From positions 90,484-154,483 of the forward strand of contig JAANBB010000054.1 of assembly GCA_014621425.1 (NCBI GenBank): a stretch of DNA of 64,000 nt. Direction: 5' to 3'. Position numbers and translations under genes: made by a program. A model generated the notes under the pieces. The model had not been told where the DNA came from. It saw only the letters and a program-made list of their open reading frames with translations, and did no database searches. Positions 1 through 10,276 of the stretch are shown one piece after another. The stretch's first letter is position 1. Each line of letters starts with the position of its first letter. This stretch comes from Cylindrodendrum hubeiense. Taxonomy: Eukaryota > Ascomycota > Sordariomycetes > Hypocreales > Nectriaceae.

Positions 1-610
1 GGAAGAAGTTGACGACGAATGCGCTGAGCCCCCACAGGCCGACGACAATATCACAAGCCAGGATGAGCTTTTCTTGACCGCGCCGAACCATCATTCGAAG
101 ACCCAAGGTGCCGGAAAGTTTGGAGCAGAACAGAGAGGCGATGAATAAGGCATTGGCGGCATACTGAGTCTAAAGTCGCATCGTATACTTGGTCAGTCTG
201 TTCTGTCTATGAGTCTTGCGGCGTGTTGTCAAGTCGACATACCTTGAAGAAAGTCTCGGTGTCACTCGGGCTCAATGTGTTAAATGGCTTCCCCAGTCCA
301 TGTTCGCACCCTATGAACACAACAATAGACTGGCCGGTTGCAAAAACCTACATCACTGGTATGAGTAAGGTGGCTCGGGAAGTAAGAGGCCCAGCCGACT
401 TCGCGCGCAGGCAACGTGCGCCGGCGTCGTTCTACTTACCGCTGCGGCAATTGCAAGAATATCGTCGACTTTGAGGGATTTGGTCATGTGGATTTTAGTT
501 CCCGAGCGGACGAAGCAGGCAAGGACAGCGATGACCATGAACATCAACGTCAAGACCTGGACGAGCGGGCCCTTGTTGGTATCCGTAATGATCCTCTGCG
601 TGGAACTCAT
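1..610 (-). CDS. Rhodopsin-like (SAT4-type) fungal integral membrane protein, partial
   Basis: The N-terminal half of a multi-pass membrane protein; the 3' end lies beyond the window start. Exons are 610-440, 347-243 and 169-1, and all frames close across GTAAGT and GTATGT donors. The first exon holds a TM segment (LMFMVIAVLACFVR) followed by VDDILAIAAA. The third holds QYAANALFIASLFCSKLS, the usual TM3 pattern of the fungal rhodopsin-like domain family (often called SAT4 or PTH11-like). Members are 7-TM proteins of mostly unknown role, some tied to surface sensing. The start at 610 is the first ATG and is followed directly by the family-typical N-terminus. Family assignment is by pattern; the function is unknown. 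Confidence 0.72.
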
Positions 611-2177
611 GATTGGCGAAGTGAGGATCGGCGCGGCTACATCGATATAGTGCAGCGATGAACTGACAGAAAGAATGGAAACGATATTGAGCGATCTAGC
701 GACAGCGAAAAATGAAAGATGCGAAAATGAAGAAGGTCGGTCGACTCCCTTGGACCTGGTTGTCGGGTCGAAATGAATGCTGGGCTCACAGCCTTTCGCG
801 CTCCATTCCCAGGCCTTCGGGAGAAAAGGTCCCCGGGAGTGTGATATCTCTTGCTTACGGGTATCGAGACAGAATTGCTTTGGACAAGCCCATGGGCTTT
901 TCTCTGAAAGCCTTCACCCAAACAACGCAATGGGAGCAGAAAGCTGGCCCTTTGCCCTTGCCTCAACACGAGCTGCTCGTTTGAGACATGCGTCCCGAAG
1001 CGTTGTAGAACTTACTCACATGCTGGCTGGCCGAAACTTGCCGTCCAACCTGCGCCAGGTGTGAAGCTAAAAGATGCAGTGGTTGGTTCCACCCATGCCA
1101 TGGACGTTAATTGATTAGCGGCAAATAAACTATCCCCCGTAAAGATACCGTCCCGGGCTCCGAGGCCAATGAATCCCCTGGAGGAGTCACTGTTCATCGG
1201 CCGCACATCCCTGCAGCATGCAGCGGCATATGTAACCCCCATGCCCTGCCCCTTGGTCTGTTGGTTGACAGTGAAGAATAATGATGTGATACGTAACCGT
1301 GGCTTGCGAAATTTTCTGCACGGAAGACGCGGATGTTACAGACCTCCCGTCCGAACTTTCTTTCCAAATCCAAAACACCACAGCCCTTAAATCTTTCTGC
1401 AAAATCGAGATATAAAGCACCTCAGCTGGTTTAACAAGGTGACCCGCTTTATTCCCTCCAGTTTGAGTGCTAAAATCCCCAGCAGGTGGCGGATCTATCG
1501 ATTCCGAGCTGCTGTAATTTCCTCGTCATTTATGATACATCGCATCGCCAAAGTACTTCATGCGCATATCCCAGTACTCTTTTCTTTTTTCTTGCGTAAA
1601 TCACCTCAAAGGATTCACTGTAGACCTGAGGGGTCTCAGCATTCTTGCGGCGTAGCATTTGCGTGTAACCCTTGTACGCGTATTAGCCCCTGTCCCTTCC
1701 GTGCACCATGTCCGGGAGAAGAAGCCGAGAAGACGGGTAGTAGAGGCATGTGGATATCTGGCTCGGTCGGAGGTTTTCAGACTAGTTGCACTGTAAATAG
1801 TAAAGTCGACGGTTTATGCGGGCGCAACGGCGCCCGAGACGCCGCGCCTTTCTTGGCCATCACCATGCTCCAGGCTTGGCTACCGAGCAATGAAGCCACT
1901 TACGTTACGAATACACCCTAACCGTAATTCTCCATACCAATCTGCCTTCATATTTGCCTCATTGCCATTCTAAACCACACCCCGTTGTGGCCTTGCGCGA
2001 CGTTCAATTTAGATGATACTACGACAGTTCGTTGTACTGCATAATGTAACGTAACCCTGCGGAGGTAATCTCGGGACCTTCACAAGCACACCCTCGACAT
2101 AAACACATCTGCGTATTAAAGACATGCATGCACTAGACGTGCAAATTAATTTCAACGATGAAGCGCTCATCTAATGC
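611..2177. other. Intergenic, no gene seen
   Basis: This is 1.57 kb between the rhodopsin-like gene start and the acetyltransferase 3' end. The frames that stay open here have no recognisable motif, no plausible splice-linked partner and no signal peptide. Confidence 0.6.
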
Positions 2178-2977
2178 TCACACCCAAGGCTTCACGGTCT
2201 TTCCCTCCTCGTAGTCTCCACCAACGGGACGCCACATTTGCCAGAAATTCATGGGCTGCAGCTCCTCATCGGTCTTCTTCCACAATTCGCCAGGGTCCTC
2301 CTTGGTCGGCTTTATTCGGTTCTCGTTGACGACTGTGAAACCATGTTTCTTGTAAGCCGGAACGCCATACTCGGTGGCGTCCAGCCACATCTCAACGCCC
2401 ATCTCGTCGGCTTTTTGTTTGCCCCATGTCAGGATTAAGTCTGCCACACCTTGGCGACGGTAGTCTGGGTGTGTGTAGATGATATTAAGGTCTTGCAGAA
2501 TTAGCAGGTTTCGTGGGCAAATTCGATGGCAACGCAAGGACTCAATGACACGCTACCGGTCGTTGACTTACAAACTTGGGGTCTCGCTCCCATCTTCCGC
2601 CTTGGCGCGTCAAATTGCTCTAAGCACTTGCTGACATAGTCTCGGGCCTCTCCTTCCGGATACCAATCGACCTCGGAATGGTCATCAGGCTTCTCAAAGG
2701 GGTTGGTTGGGTAAATCTTCCACAGACAAGCCCCTACAATTGTGCCCTTGTCATCAACAACCTTGGCCCAGTAGCTCGCTGGATCCGATTTGTGCCATTC
2801 CAGCTGAACGTTGGCAGACTCCTTGAGGGAATCGGCACGAGCAGATGGTCCGTCGCCATGAAGCGGACAGAACATGCGGAAGAAACTTTGGAGGGGATTC
2901 TCGTAGGAGATCCATTGGCACTCAATGATGGCGGGAAAGTCGGTAGCCGAGTCTACCTCGAGCAACTTGAAAGGCAT
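2178..2977 (-). CDS. GNAT-family N-acetyltransferase
   Basis: A predicted cytosolic acetyl-CoA-dependent N-acetyltransferase of 239 aa. Exons are 2977-2572 and 2491-2178, with an 80-nt intron (GTAAGT donor, AAG acceptor); the join gives QVYLNIIYTHPDYRRQG. Residues about 143-152 (HPDYRRQGVA) are the acetyl-CoA pyrophosphate-binding motif A of the GNAT fold. The MWLDATEYGVPAYKKHGF stretch is the beta5-alpha4 segment seen in fungal members. I chose MPFKLLEV as the start because it matches the usual short N-terminus; an in-frame ATG at 3031 would add a hydrophobic 18-residue extension. The substrate is unknown. A second GNAT of the same fungal type lies at 60440. Confidence 0.87.
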
Positions 2978-3906
2978 GTTGAGGAAAGGACGAGCGATGA
3001 TGGAGAATAGAGATATGCAGGGCCAGAACAAGAAGAATCAGTTTGGGAGCGGCCAGAAGAGAAATAGCAGCGATTGAAAATTACACTTTGGGGAATGCCT
3101 ACGCTCAGCGGAGCTTCAAACTCCATTTTCTTGCATGGAATGCAATTTGACTCACGTCAGTTTCTCCAGGAAGCTGTGGGAATCTGTCAAACGCGTGCAT
3201 GGGCCCAGTTACCTTCCTTCACTTGATTAGCCTTGGCAGGACAAGGGTGTGGGTTCCACATATCATACCACCGGTCCAGGGTCCAGGGATGCTTCGCAAG
3301 TACTTACTCGGTATGGAAAGCAAGGAGACGGTCGCTGGCTCTCCGGGCCCGAGGCCGGGGAGACGATCCGGGGTCAAGTAGAATCCACAGCGCAGGGCAG
3401 CGGTCCGTCTTTAGCTTCGCTCTTCGCGCCTTGTCCATGACAGATCACGTTGGGGTTAACGATTTAGCCATCCCAGGGTACTGCCAAATCGCCATCCTCA
3501 TGGTTAGCGTCGCCTGAGATTTGCAGCACTAGCCAGCTTTATCGGACGTTTTGATCCAGCACTGTGCTCTTCCACCCCTTGAGCAGGACATTTGAATTCA
3601 CCGGCGATCCAAGTTGCGGGTAAAATCGCCGGTAGCTCCGTTACTTCCGATTACATCATCCGTTTTGCGTGAACTGGTGGTCCGAGATGGTAGCAACTCG
3701 ACCAGATACTAATTGGGCTTGGGTGATTGAACAATCAATCGAAGAAGCACTGCGCTCCAGGAGCAAAGTGTTAATGGGGGAATGTTGTCTTCGGCAAAAG
3801 CGAACGTAGTCACGATAACATCATGGACGTAGATTTGCAATTTCGCGCGAACTCTGACTCACAACACCTTGTTTAGGATTTAGGAAAGCGATGTAGTCCC
3901 CGAGAG
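2978..3906. other. Intergenic, no gene seen
   Basis: This 0.93 kb lies between the acetyltransferase start and the P450 stop. I see no coding or repeat signal beyond short chance frames. Confidence 0.6.
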
Positions 3907-5715
3907 CTAAACTCTCGGGACATACCTGACGTTGAAACGCGGCTTTGCCCACAAGAACTGGGTCCTGCAGTCTCTAGCCCAGTCCACTTCCCGTCCTGGC
4001 CCCAGGCTCTGCATTGCCTCCCAGTTAAATAGGAACACCAGCTTCGACAAGATGATTCGCATCTCCATATAAGCGAGGTTCTTGCCCAGACAAGTGCGTG
4101 GCCCAATGAGGAACGGCTGCGACGCTTTGAGCGTATCGCTGGCGTAACGGGTATCGTACAGATTGTGGTCACTGGGGAGCCAACGCTCAGGGTGGAATGA
4201 CTCTGGGTCGGTGAAGTAACGTGAACTGTGTCCAAGAGTAAATTGATGTCCAGAAACAATGGTCTATGTTATAGGGTAGTTGGTTAGTGTATTGTGCATC
4301 TGTCGAGTGGGAGAAAACGTACGCCTTCTGGAACATAGTTGCCATCCACAACAGCGCCTGGACTGACTCGGGGAACATTGATGGGGAGCGGGATAAAGAT
4401 CCGTAGGCCTTCCTTAATAACGGCGCCAAGGTATGGAAGGTCTCGAGTGCTGACGTGATCGATTTCTTCCACGCTCTTGAAGGCCAACCTGACCTCTTGC
4501 TGCAGCGCGCGCAAACACTCTGGTCTTTCCAAGATGAAATACGTGACACCTGCAAGAGTAGTTGCGGTCGTCTCGGAGCCAGCAATCAGAAGTGAGCTAG
4601 CGTTGGTTCGCAGGAACTCTTCGGAAGGTTGCTTGTCGTTGCTGGTCAACAGGTGGCCGAAGAAGTCAACACGATTGTTGCCCTTCTCAATGCGCTTTCG
4701 CATCAGCGTGCGGGAGAATTCGATATGTTCTTCTCGTTCACGCTTGAGTTTTCCGATGGGGAGCATAAATGGCGCCAACGGCAATAGGTAAGGCATGCGG
4801 CGGAAGATGCTGAATATCGAGCCAGTGTACAAAATGTTGACTAGCATGGTGACTTGGGGGTTTGTTTTGGCTGCCGATTTTGGTTAGATCTTCAGTCACC
4901 TAATTGAGAGATGAGGATGGCATTTACCCGTTTCGACTGCATGGAAGGATTCCCCAAAGGCCATGTCTCCAATAATGTCGAAAGTCAACCAATTGAACCA
5001 CTAGTTTATGTTAGAATACTGAAGCTCGATTTATTGGAAGCAGGCTTCGTGTTTACCTCATCAACGTCGATGCCTTCATTTCGGCTACCGAACCTGTCAA
5101 CCTGCTTCATAAACAAGTCAATATGCTCCTGAATCATAGACACCTGCTCCGAAAGGGCAGTCTCGCTAAAGGAATGAGCAAGTAGCTTCCTAGTCTCGCT
5201 ATGCCTAACAGCATCTCGCTCCGCACCAAGAGGTGACATCTCGTCGGGGTTATCATAGAACTCGGATTTGAGAAACGTCTTCCTGCCTCTCTTGTTGTTC
5301 GCGTGGCCATACATGTCTTCAAATGCCTCGATTGTGGTGAATAAAAGCTCGTTGGGGGCGATTCGAACAACATCTCCGTACTTCTTGGAAAGATCCAACA
5401 AATCATATGCCCACCTTCCCCCCATCCTAACGCTTTGTTAGCTAAGCGGACTTTATTCGGCACGAGGTTCTATACCAATGTTTTGCGTGCCATAGCTGTG
5501 AAACCGCTGCAAGCTTGGGTCCCGGGTATTTGGCAAGAGGATGGAAGTAGTAATTATAGATCACATATGAAAAGATGTACGCTGAAAGCTATGTGCGTGG
5601 TTAAATTATATCCAGGATATTACCACCCGCAACTACTCACGAGTCCGATAGCGGATATCAATATTGCTCCAATCTTCTGGATGGTGGCTATATTCGGTGG
5701 TGCCCCGTCAACCAT
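3907..5715 (-). CDS. Cytochrome P450 monooxygenase
   Basis: A membrane-anchored haem monooxygenase of 511 aa in six exons: 5715-5641, 5588-5476, 5426-5057, 5000-4928, 4870-4323 and 4263-3907; every join keeps frame. An N-terminal hydrophobic anchor ([19 protein letters not shown]) is followed by the proline hinge KYPGPK. Further motifs are AGSETT in the I helix (about 307-312), EGLR as the ExxR motif (about 364-367), HPERW (about 417-421) and the haem loop [10 protein letters not shown] (about 444-453), with Cys about 451 as axial ligand. Nothing essential is missing. It resembles fungal P450s of secondary or xenobiotic metabolism; the substrate is not predictable. It is head-to-tail with the bZIP gene and lacks the cluster sites found further on. 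Confidence 0.93.
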
Positions 5716-6406
5716 TTTTGCGGTTAAATTGCAGTGGAGAATGTGCGGCTAAAAAAGCTAAGATAAGAAGACAATTGCCCACAGTCAAATAAGAATGCGG
5801 GTGTAGGCATAACGATCAGCCTCAACTACGTGTTGCTACTTATAGCTGGCTACGTGTAGGACGTTTGTGGGCAAAATATCTAAGACAGCCACTACAAAGA
5901 AATTCATTACAAAGAAAACCATGACGGATACAATACTACGTCATTAGAAGAGAACTGTATTTGTATGGACAGCATTTCTCCGGCGAACGCCTAACCCCGG
6001 ACCCCGCAAACCTGTCCCTACCAGTAATGCGAAGGAGAATGCGGGGAGACAACGCCCCATGCTCCGGACGGGGAACGTGAAGAGCTTTTCTCCGGATGAT
6101 CAGGTAGTACGCTTGGGAGACGGCAGAAGCCCAGACAACCAGGCCATTATTTCTGGCTATTTCCCCTCTCCTCGGTCTTAAGAAACACCGAGGTAGGCAT
6201 CTTATCCGGGTATGTAACAGCACGTTCGCAAGTAAGCCCCGCACATTTAACTCAAGTCGCCCCTTGCGGCATACCTCCCACCCGTTCTCATAATTACTAC
6301 AGACATTCCCTCCCATCTTCTTAGCTAATTACCTGCGATACCGTTGTATATGACACCTTATCGTATGCTGATATGACTGTAACAGATAGTGTCAGATTCC
6401 ATCATG
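5716..6406. other. Intergenic between P450 and bZIP genes
   Basis: About 0.69 kb containing the P450 promoter. I see no CGG-type inverted repeat here and no additional gene. The last exon of the bZIP gene might instead run into 6320-6400 (see that entry). Confidence 0.55.
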
Positions 6407-8180
6407 TTACGAAAATGAACTCAAGGCGTCTGAAAAGTTCCACTTACCAGATGAGCAATCGAGGAGAGGCCATTTCCATGCAAATTCTTTGCTCAGCCTC
6501 CAGGTGCGCATATGATGGATCCCAGGGTGGGATATACCGCGCTGCTTGAGTTGTTCATGCTTTTCTTCGCCGATTTTTGACACTGGGTTAGATGGTTCGG
6601 ATAGGCTTGATTGGGATTGCCCTAGATTAGTATTTCGCACGCGATTCGCGAGCTCATGCACAATTAGATCCTCGGCCGGATCAAAGCCCATAGAACAAGC
6701 TAGATCCAGCGGGACATGCAGATACGTCCAGTCCAGATCTTCCAGACAAGTCGATGTTCCGTCAGCTGCCGCCTGTCTCTCTTGCATAAACATGGCGTTT
6801 TGCACGTAATCATACACGCCTATCGCGACCTCCTTCTCTGGTATCTCAATCACGGCATGCAGGGTAAGCTCTTGGCACAGCAAATCCAAATCAAGGGAGT
6901 CTCGGTGCAGGATCATCTGGTCGCGTATTGAAGGCCAGGTTATGAAGTCGATGATGATAGGGTAGAATGCCGAGGCGTCCTGTAGCGGAGTGGGTCGAAA
7001 AGGCTCCGGGATAGCGATGCGGAATTCTGTCGTGTTGCACAGTCTCCACTGTAGAATGCGTTCCAAGCATCTGAAGAAATTCTAGAAAAGTTTAGTTATC
7101 ATTGACACCCAACTGAGACATCCCCAAAGGGAAGTGTTTAAGCTAACCGAGCCGTATATGTACGTTGTCAGGCCAGAAAACAACGCTATGACATTTACAC
7201 CCGCCGACGAAATTTGTTGAATGACTTGCGTCTGGTCATAATTGCTGCGAGGTGCTAACAGTTCCGTCGAGTTTGAGCTATTTGCTTCCGCAGTTTCAGC
7301 AATATAACGCTTGCAAGCCGCCTCGACTTTATCTGCGAATGCCGTCTTTGATAAGATCGGTGCGACGTTTATGGATAGGAAAAACGGGTCGGTGTAGGGT
7401 TGGAGTGCATCAAACAGCTCTGGTCCCTCACCAATGGTGGGCGACTTTGATAAGTTGCCGAAAACATTGGAGGTTGATATTTCTTGTGAGGTAGTTACCA
7501 CCGGTTCCTTACCACGCGGCTCGGGTGCGTTTCGTTCAATGTTGGATGCAAGTACAGGTCCATACGTATCAGACGGCGGAGATGTCGTCAAGATGCTTTG
7601 CTGTTTGTTCTGGGCGACAGCTCTAGCGGTGAGTGATTCAAGCTGGAGCTGATTCGCCTGAGGTGACGAGGCCGAGCCATGTTCACTCCCATGGTCTTTT
7701 AATAGACTATCAAAAAGACCGTCCTCTGAGCGAGATCTGTCAATCAAAGTTCGAAAAATAAATATCATCGCTATAGGGAAGTTGCAGCTTACCAGCAGCA
7801 GCCGAGGCACTTTGTCCAATGTACGTGAGCTTTTGCCGGAGCCCGATCAGGTTATCTTTGAGACGACGGTTTTCATCGAGCAGCTCCAGGTGACTGCGCA
7901 ATAACTTGTCGTAACGAGCATCTTCATTCTGGGTTACCTGGCCCGATTTGATGGCCTCGACAAACGACTCTAGGTACTGCAGTCGACTTTGCTGTTTCTC
8001 GCGAAAGCTCTTTTGCGCAACTCGATTCTGTGCTCGTTTTTTATCCTCTTCGGCTGCCGCAGCCACGCGACCGGAGGGTTTTCGCTTACGTGCCCGAGTC
8101 GAGGGTAGCCGGTCGTTCGTAGATGCAGAATCCATCGGTGGGACGACAGCGCAAGGTTCAGTTAGTGAGAGGGCATTCAA
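6407..8180 (-). CDS. bZIP transcription factor with DUF3425-type C-terminus
   Basis: A nuclear DNA-binding regulator of about 546 aa. Exons are 8180-7793, 7725-7148 and 7081-6407. The basic region is at about 46-66, with NRVAQKSFR at 52-60 in the Asn-x7-Arg register, preceded by basic RARKRKPSGR. It is followed by a leucine-zipper-like heptad stretch to about 115. A Ser/Gln-rich linker follows. The C-terminal third (LQDASAFYPIIIDFITWPSI, then RLSKEFAWKWPLLDCS) matches the DUF3425 domain common in fungal bZIP factors. A strong GTAAGT donor follows DCSS near 6447, so the true last exon may be spliced rather than read through to 6407. It sits next to the OYE gene on the same strand. Role unknown; stress control is a guess from relatives. 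Confidence 0.85.
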
Positions 8181-8509
8181 GTGAATACGGCTTCTCTTTC
8201 CTGAGTGATGTTGGGAGACCTCAATTTCCGACTACGCGGTAACAGTGCCGTCTAAATAATGTACCAGGTACCCCGCATCTCTTTTTACTTTATTCGGATG
8301 CGTGCTTGGCATGTGTGCGGCAATCCGGCGATTAAACGAAACCGATCCGGGAATGCTGATGTAACTGTCACCACCTCTGTGGGTTTTACTACCATATTTG
8401 GTCCCCTTCTTAAAGCACCGGCTTTTTAAATTAAAAGAATTATCATTTCACTCATCGGTTAATAACTGTTCATACACCGTTGTTCAATTGTTATTATCTT
8501 AGCTAACCA
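8181..8509. promoter_or_regulatory. bZIP gene upstream region
   Basis: This 329 bp separates the bZIP start from the OYE stop. It is A/T-rich near 8415-8500. CGG and CCG triplets occur, but not at the 6- or 11-base spacing of the cluster motif. Confidence 0.4.
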
Positions 8510-9619
8510 TTACTTAGCCTCTATACTCTCCAGAAACTGCTGGCTGAATGGGTAGTCCACGTAGCCTTTTCGTAGCTTGGGAGTATAGAAATACGTTCGC
8601 TCGTAATTCTCCAACCCGACTCCCGACTTGATCCGGAAGACGAGATCGGGATTGGCGACAAAGTATCTGCCAAATACAATGGCGATATCATAGTTCCTGT
8701 AAGTCTCATCCACAGCCGCCTTAGCCGAGTCGGCCTGGAAACCTCCGGCGATCAGCACCGGGCTGACGTTATCCCACAGCTCAACCATCCATTTGATCGT
8801 CTTCTGTCCGCCGCATTCAGCATCGTCGTTGCCTCGGATCCGCGCTTCAATCAGATGTAAATATGCAAGGCCTAGCGGTTTCAGTTGTTCCGTCAGGTAC
8901 TTGAAAGTCGGCTCCGGGTCTTCCATCAACATGCCGAGAAAGTCGCTATATGGACTAAGTCGCATGGCCGTCTTGTCGGCCCCAATGGCCCCAATGATGG
9001 CCTTGGTAACTTCCACGTGGAATCTTGTTCGGTTCTCGATGCTTCCACCCCATTTGTCGGTTCGTGTGTTGCAGGTATTTTGCAAGAACTGGTCGAGAAG
9101 GTAGCCATTGGCACCGTGGATTTCAACACCGTCAAAGCCGGCGGCAACAGCATTCTTTGCTGCAGTAGCATAGTCTGCGATTGTCCGATCGATATCCTCC
9201 TCAGACATGCCGACGGGCAAAGGGTGATCGGCGGTTACGGGCGTGGCGCTGCTCGACAAGAGCTTGAAGCCACCTTGTTTGAGGACCTCCGGCTGCCCTG
9301 CACGGCCTTGATGCCAGAGCTGGCAATACATTTTGCATCCCTGGTCATGCACCATGTCGGTAATATCCTTCCAGGCGGCGATTTGAGCCTCGCTCCAGAT
9401 TCCAGGGATATTCTGTGCGCTTGCTGCAGCGCGAGAGATGATGGTAGCCTCAGAGATGATAAGGGTTCCCGGGACACAAGCACGCTGCTTGTAGTATTCC
9501 TTTGTCATTTCCGTTGGGAGCCAATCGTCGTCGCAGCGGAACCGCGTCAGGGGGGCCATGACCAAGCGGTGGCCCAGCTCGGTTGACCCCACGGTCAGAG
9601 GCTCAAAGAGCTTTGTCAT
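8510..9619 (-). CDS. Old yellow enzyme / NADH:flavin oxidoreductase (ene-reductase)
   Basis: A cytosolic FMN-dependent ene-reductase of 369 aa encoded by a single exon. It starts MTKLFEPLTVG and covers a full TIM barrel. Key motifs are MAPLTRFR (about 21-28), CQLWHQGR (about 99-106) and EIHGANGYLLDQFL (about 166-179), where His168 and Asn171 are the pair that binds the substrate carbonyl in OYEs; GGSIENRTRF (191-200) and IVFGRYFVANPDL follow near the C-terminus. The family reduces activated C=C bonds of enones, maleimides and related compounds using NAD(P)H. It is divergent from the MFS gene across a promoter with the same paired inverted repeats as the imidase, permease and amidase genes, which suggests co-regulation. 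An OYE acting in nicotinate catabolism (HxnT) is known in A. nidulans. Confidence 0.93.
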   Translation of the reverse strand: MTKLFEPLTVGSTELGHRLVMAPLTRFRCDDDWLPTEMTKEYYKQRACVPGTLIISEATIISRAAASAQNIPGIWSEAQIAAWKDITDMVHDQGCKMYCQLWHQGRAGQPEVLKQGGFKLLSSSATPVTADHPLPVGMSEEDIDRTIADYATAAKNAVAAGFDGVEIHGANGYLLDQFLQNTCNTRTDKWGGSIENRTRFHVEVTKAIIGAIGADKTAMRLSPYSDFLGMLMEDPEPTFKYLTEQLKPLGLAYLHLIEARIRGNDDAECGGQKTIKWMVELWDNVSPVLIAGGFQADSAKAAVDETYRNYDIAIVFGRYFVANPDLVFRIKSGVGLENYERTYFYTPKLRKGYVDYPFSQQFLESIEAK

Positions 9620-10276
9620 TGTGAATTCAGTGTCCCGTGAAGCTGTAGACAGAGCGCCAAGTTACCGCTCAACGTTGAATTTCTGAGAATTAAGATGCTC
9701 GCGAAGTTTGCAAAAGGCGCAGCACATGGATCAGATGCGACACGCTGGCACAGCTTAGTTGCTTGGTCATGCTGATACTGACGCTACCCGATAAGATATC
9801 GTGTAGCTGTCCACCCACCCCATTCATGGGATAATTGCCCCACTGATACTGATTTAGTCGGCCTGCGCCGTCGGTTCAGAAGTTGCCGATGTGGATCTTG
9901 GCTTCGGCCTCGACAAGTGGCTCCTTGTGGGGAACCCTGCCCTAGGGAGTGTTGATCCGATTCTGAACGAATAGCACCGTGGTGCCGGCCGGGGAATCGC
10001 CATGACAGGCAAGAAAATCCTACGCTGGCTTTGGGGGTGCAGAGGATCTTCTCAAGTTTTGACCTTGCAATTAATCACAGCCGTGACACCCGGGAATTTA
10101 GTACATGCCCAATGACAAGTCGGCATGACCTCCGAGATCTTATATCCGGCGGTCTATTGTCTGCCTTCGCACTACTCCGAATGCATACAATCTTTGTTGT
10201 GCGATATTTTATCGTTGCTTTCAGGCAAACTTCTTTTCTCCGTTGAATCATTCTCCTGTTGAAACACCCCGTCAGC
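9620..10276. promoter_or_regulatory. Divergent OYE/MFS promoter region
   Basis: The 657 bp between the OYE and MFS starts contain back-to-back inverted repeats (9858-9889) and HGATAR boxes at 9789-9795 (CGATAAG) and 10209-10214 (reverse CGATAA). No ORF of interest lies inside. Confidence 0.6.
9858..9889. promoter_or_regulatory. CGG-N6-CCG and TCGG-N11-CCGA sites, OYE/MFS promoter
   Basis: CGG 9859-9861 and CCG 9868-9870 are separated by 6 bases. TCGG 9871-9874 and CCGA 9886-9889 are separated by 11. Both are inverted repeats of the type bound by dimeric Zn2Cys6 proteins. The same two spacings recur in the three other cluster promoters. Binding is inferred. Confidence 0.55.

Noticed and set aside
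1439..1921. 160-codon frame on the + strand
   Set aside because: It has no signal peptide, no domain pattern and an irregular composition, and I see no splice-linked partner.
5418..5430. Suspected frameshift in a run of six G residues near the third P450 exon
   Set aside because: Recounting exon 2 showed that it ends in phase 2 and joins correctly to G-ATG-GGG, giving [12 protein letters not shown]. The gene is intact.
8885..9586. 233-codon frame antisense to the OYE gene
   Set aside because: The OYE on the other strand has full-length family motifs; this frame has none.
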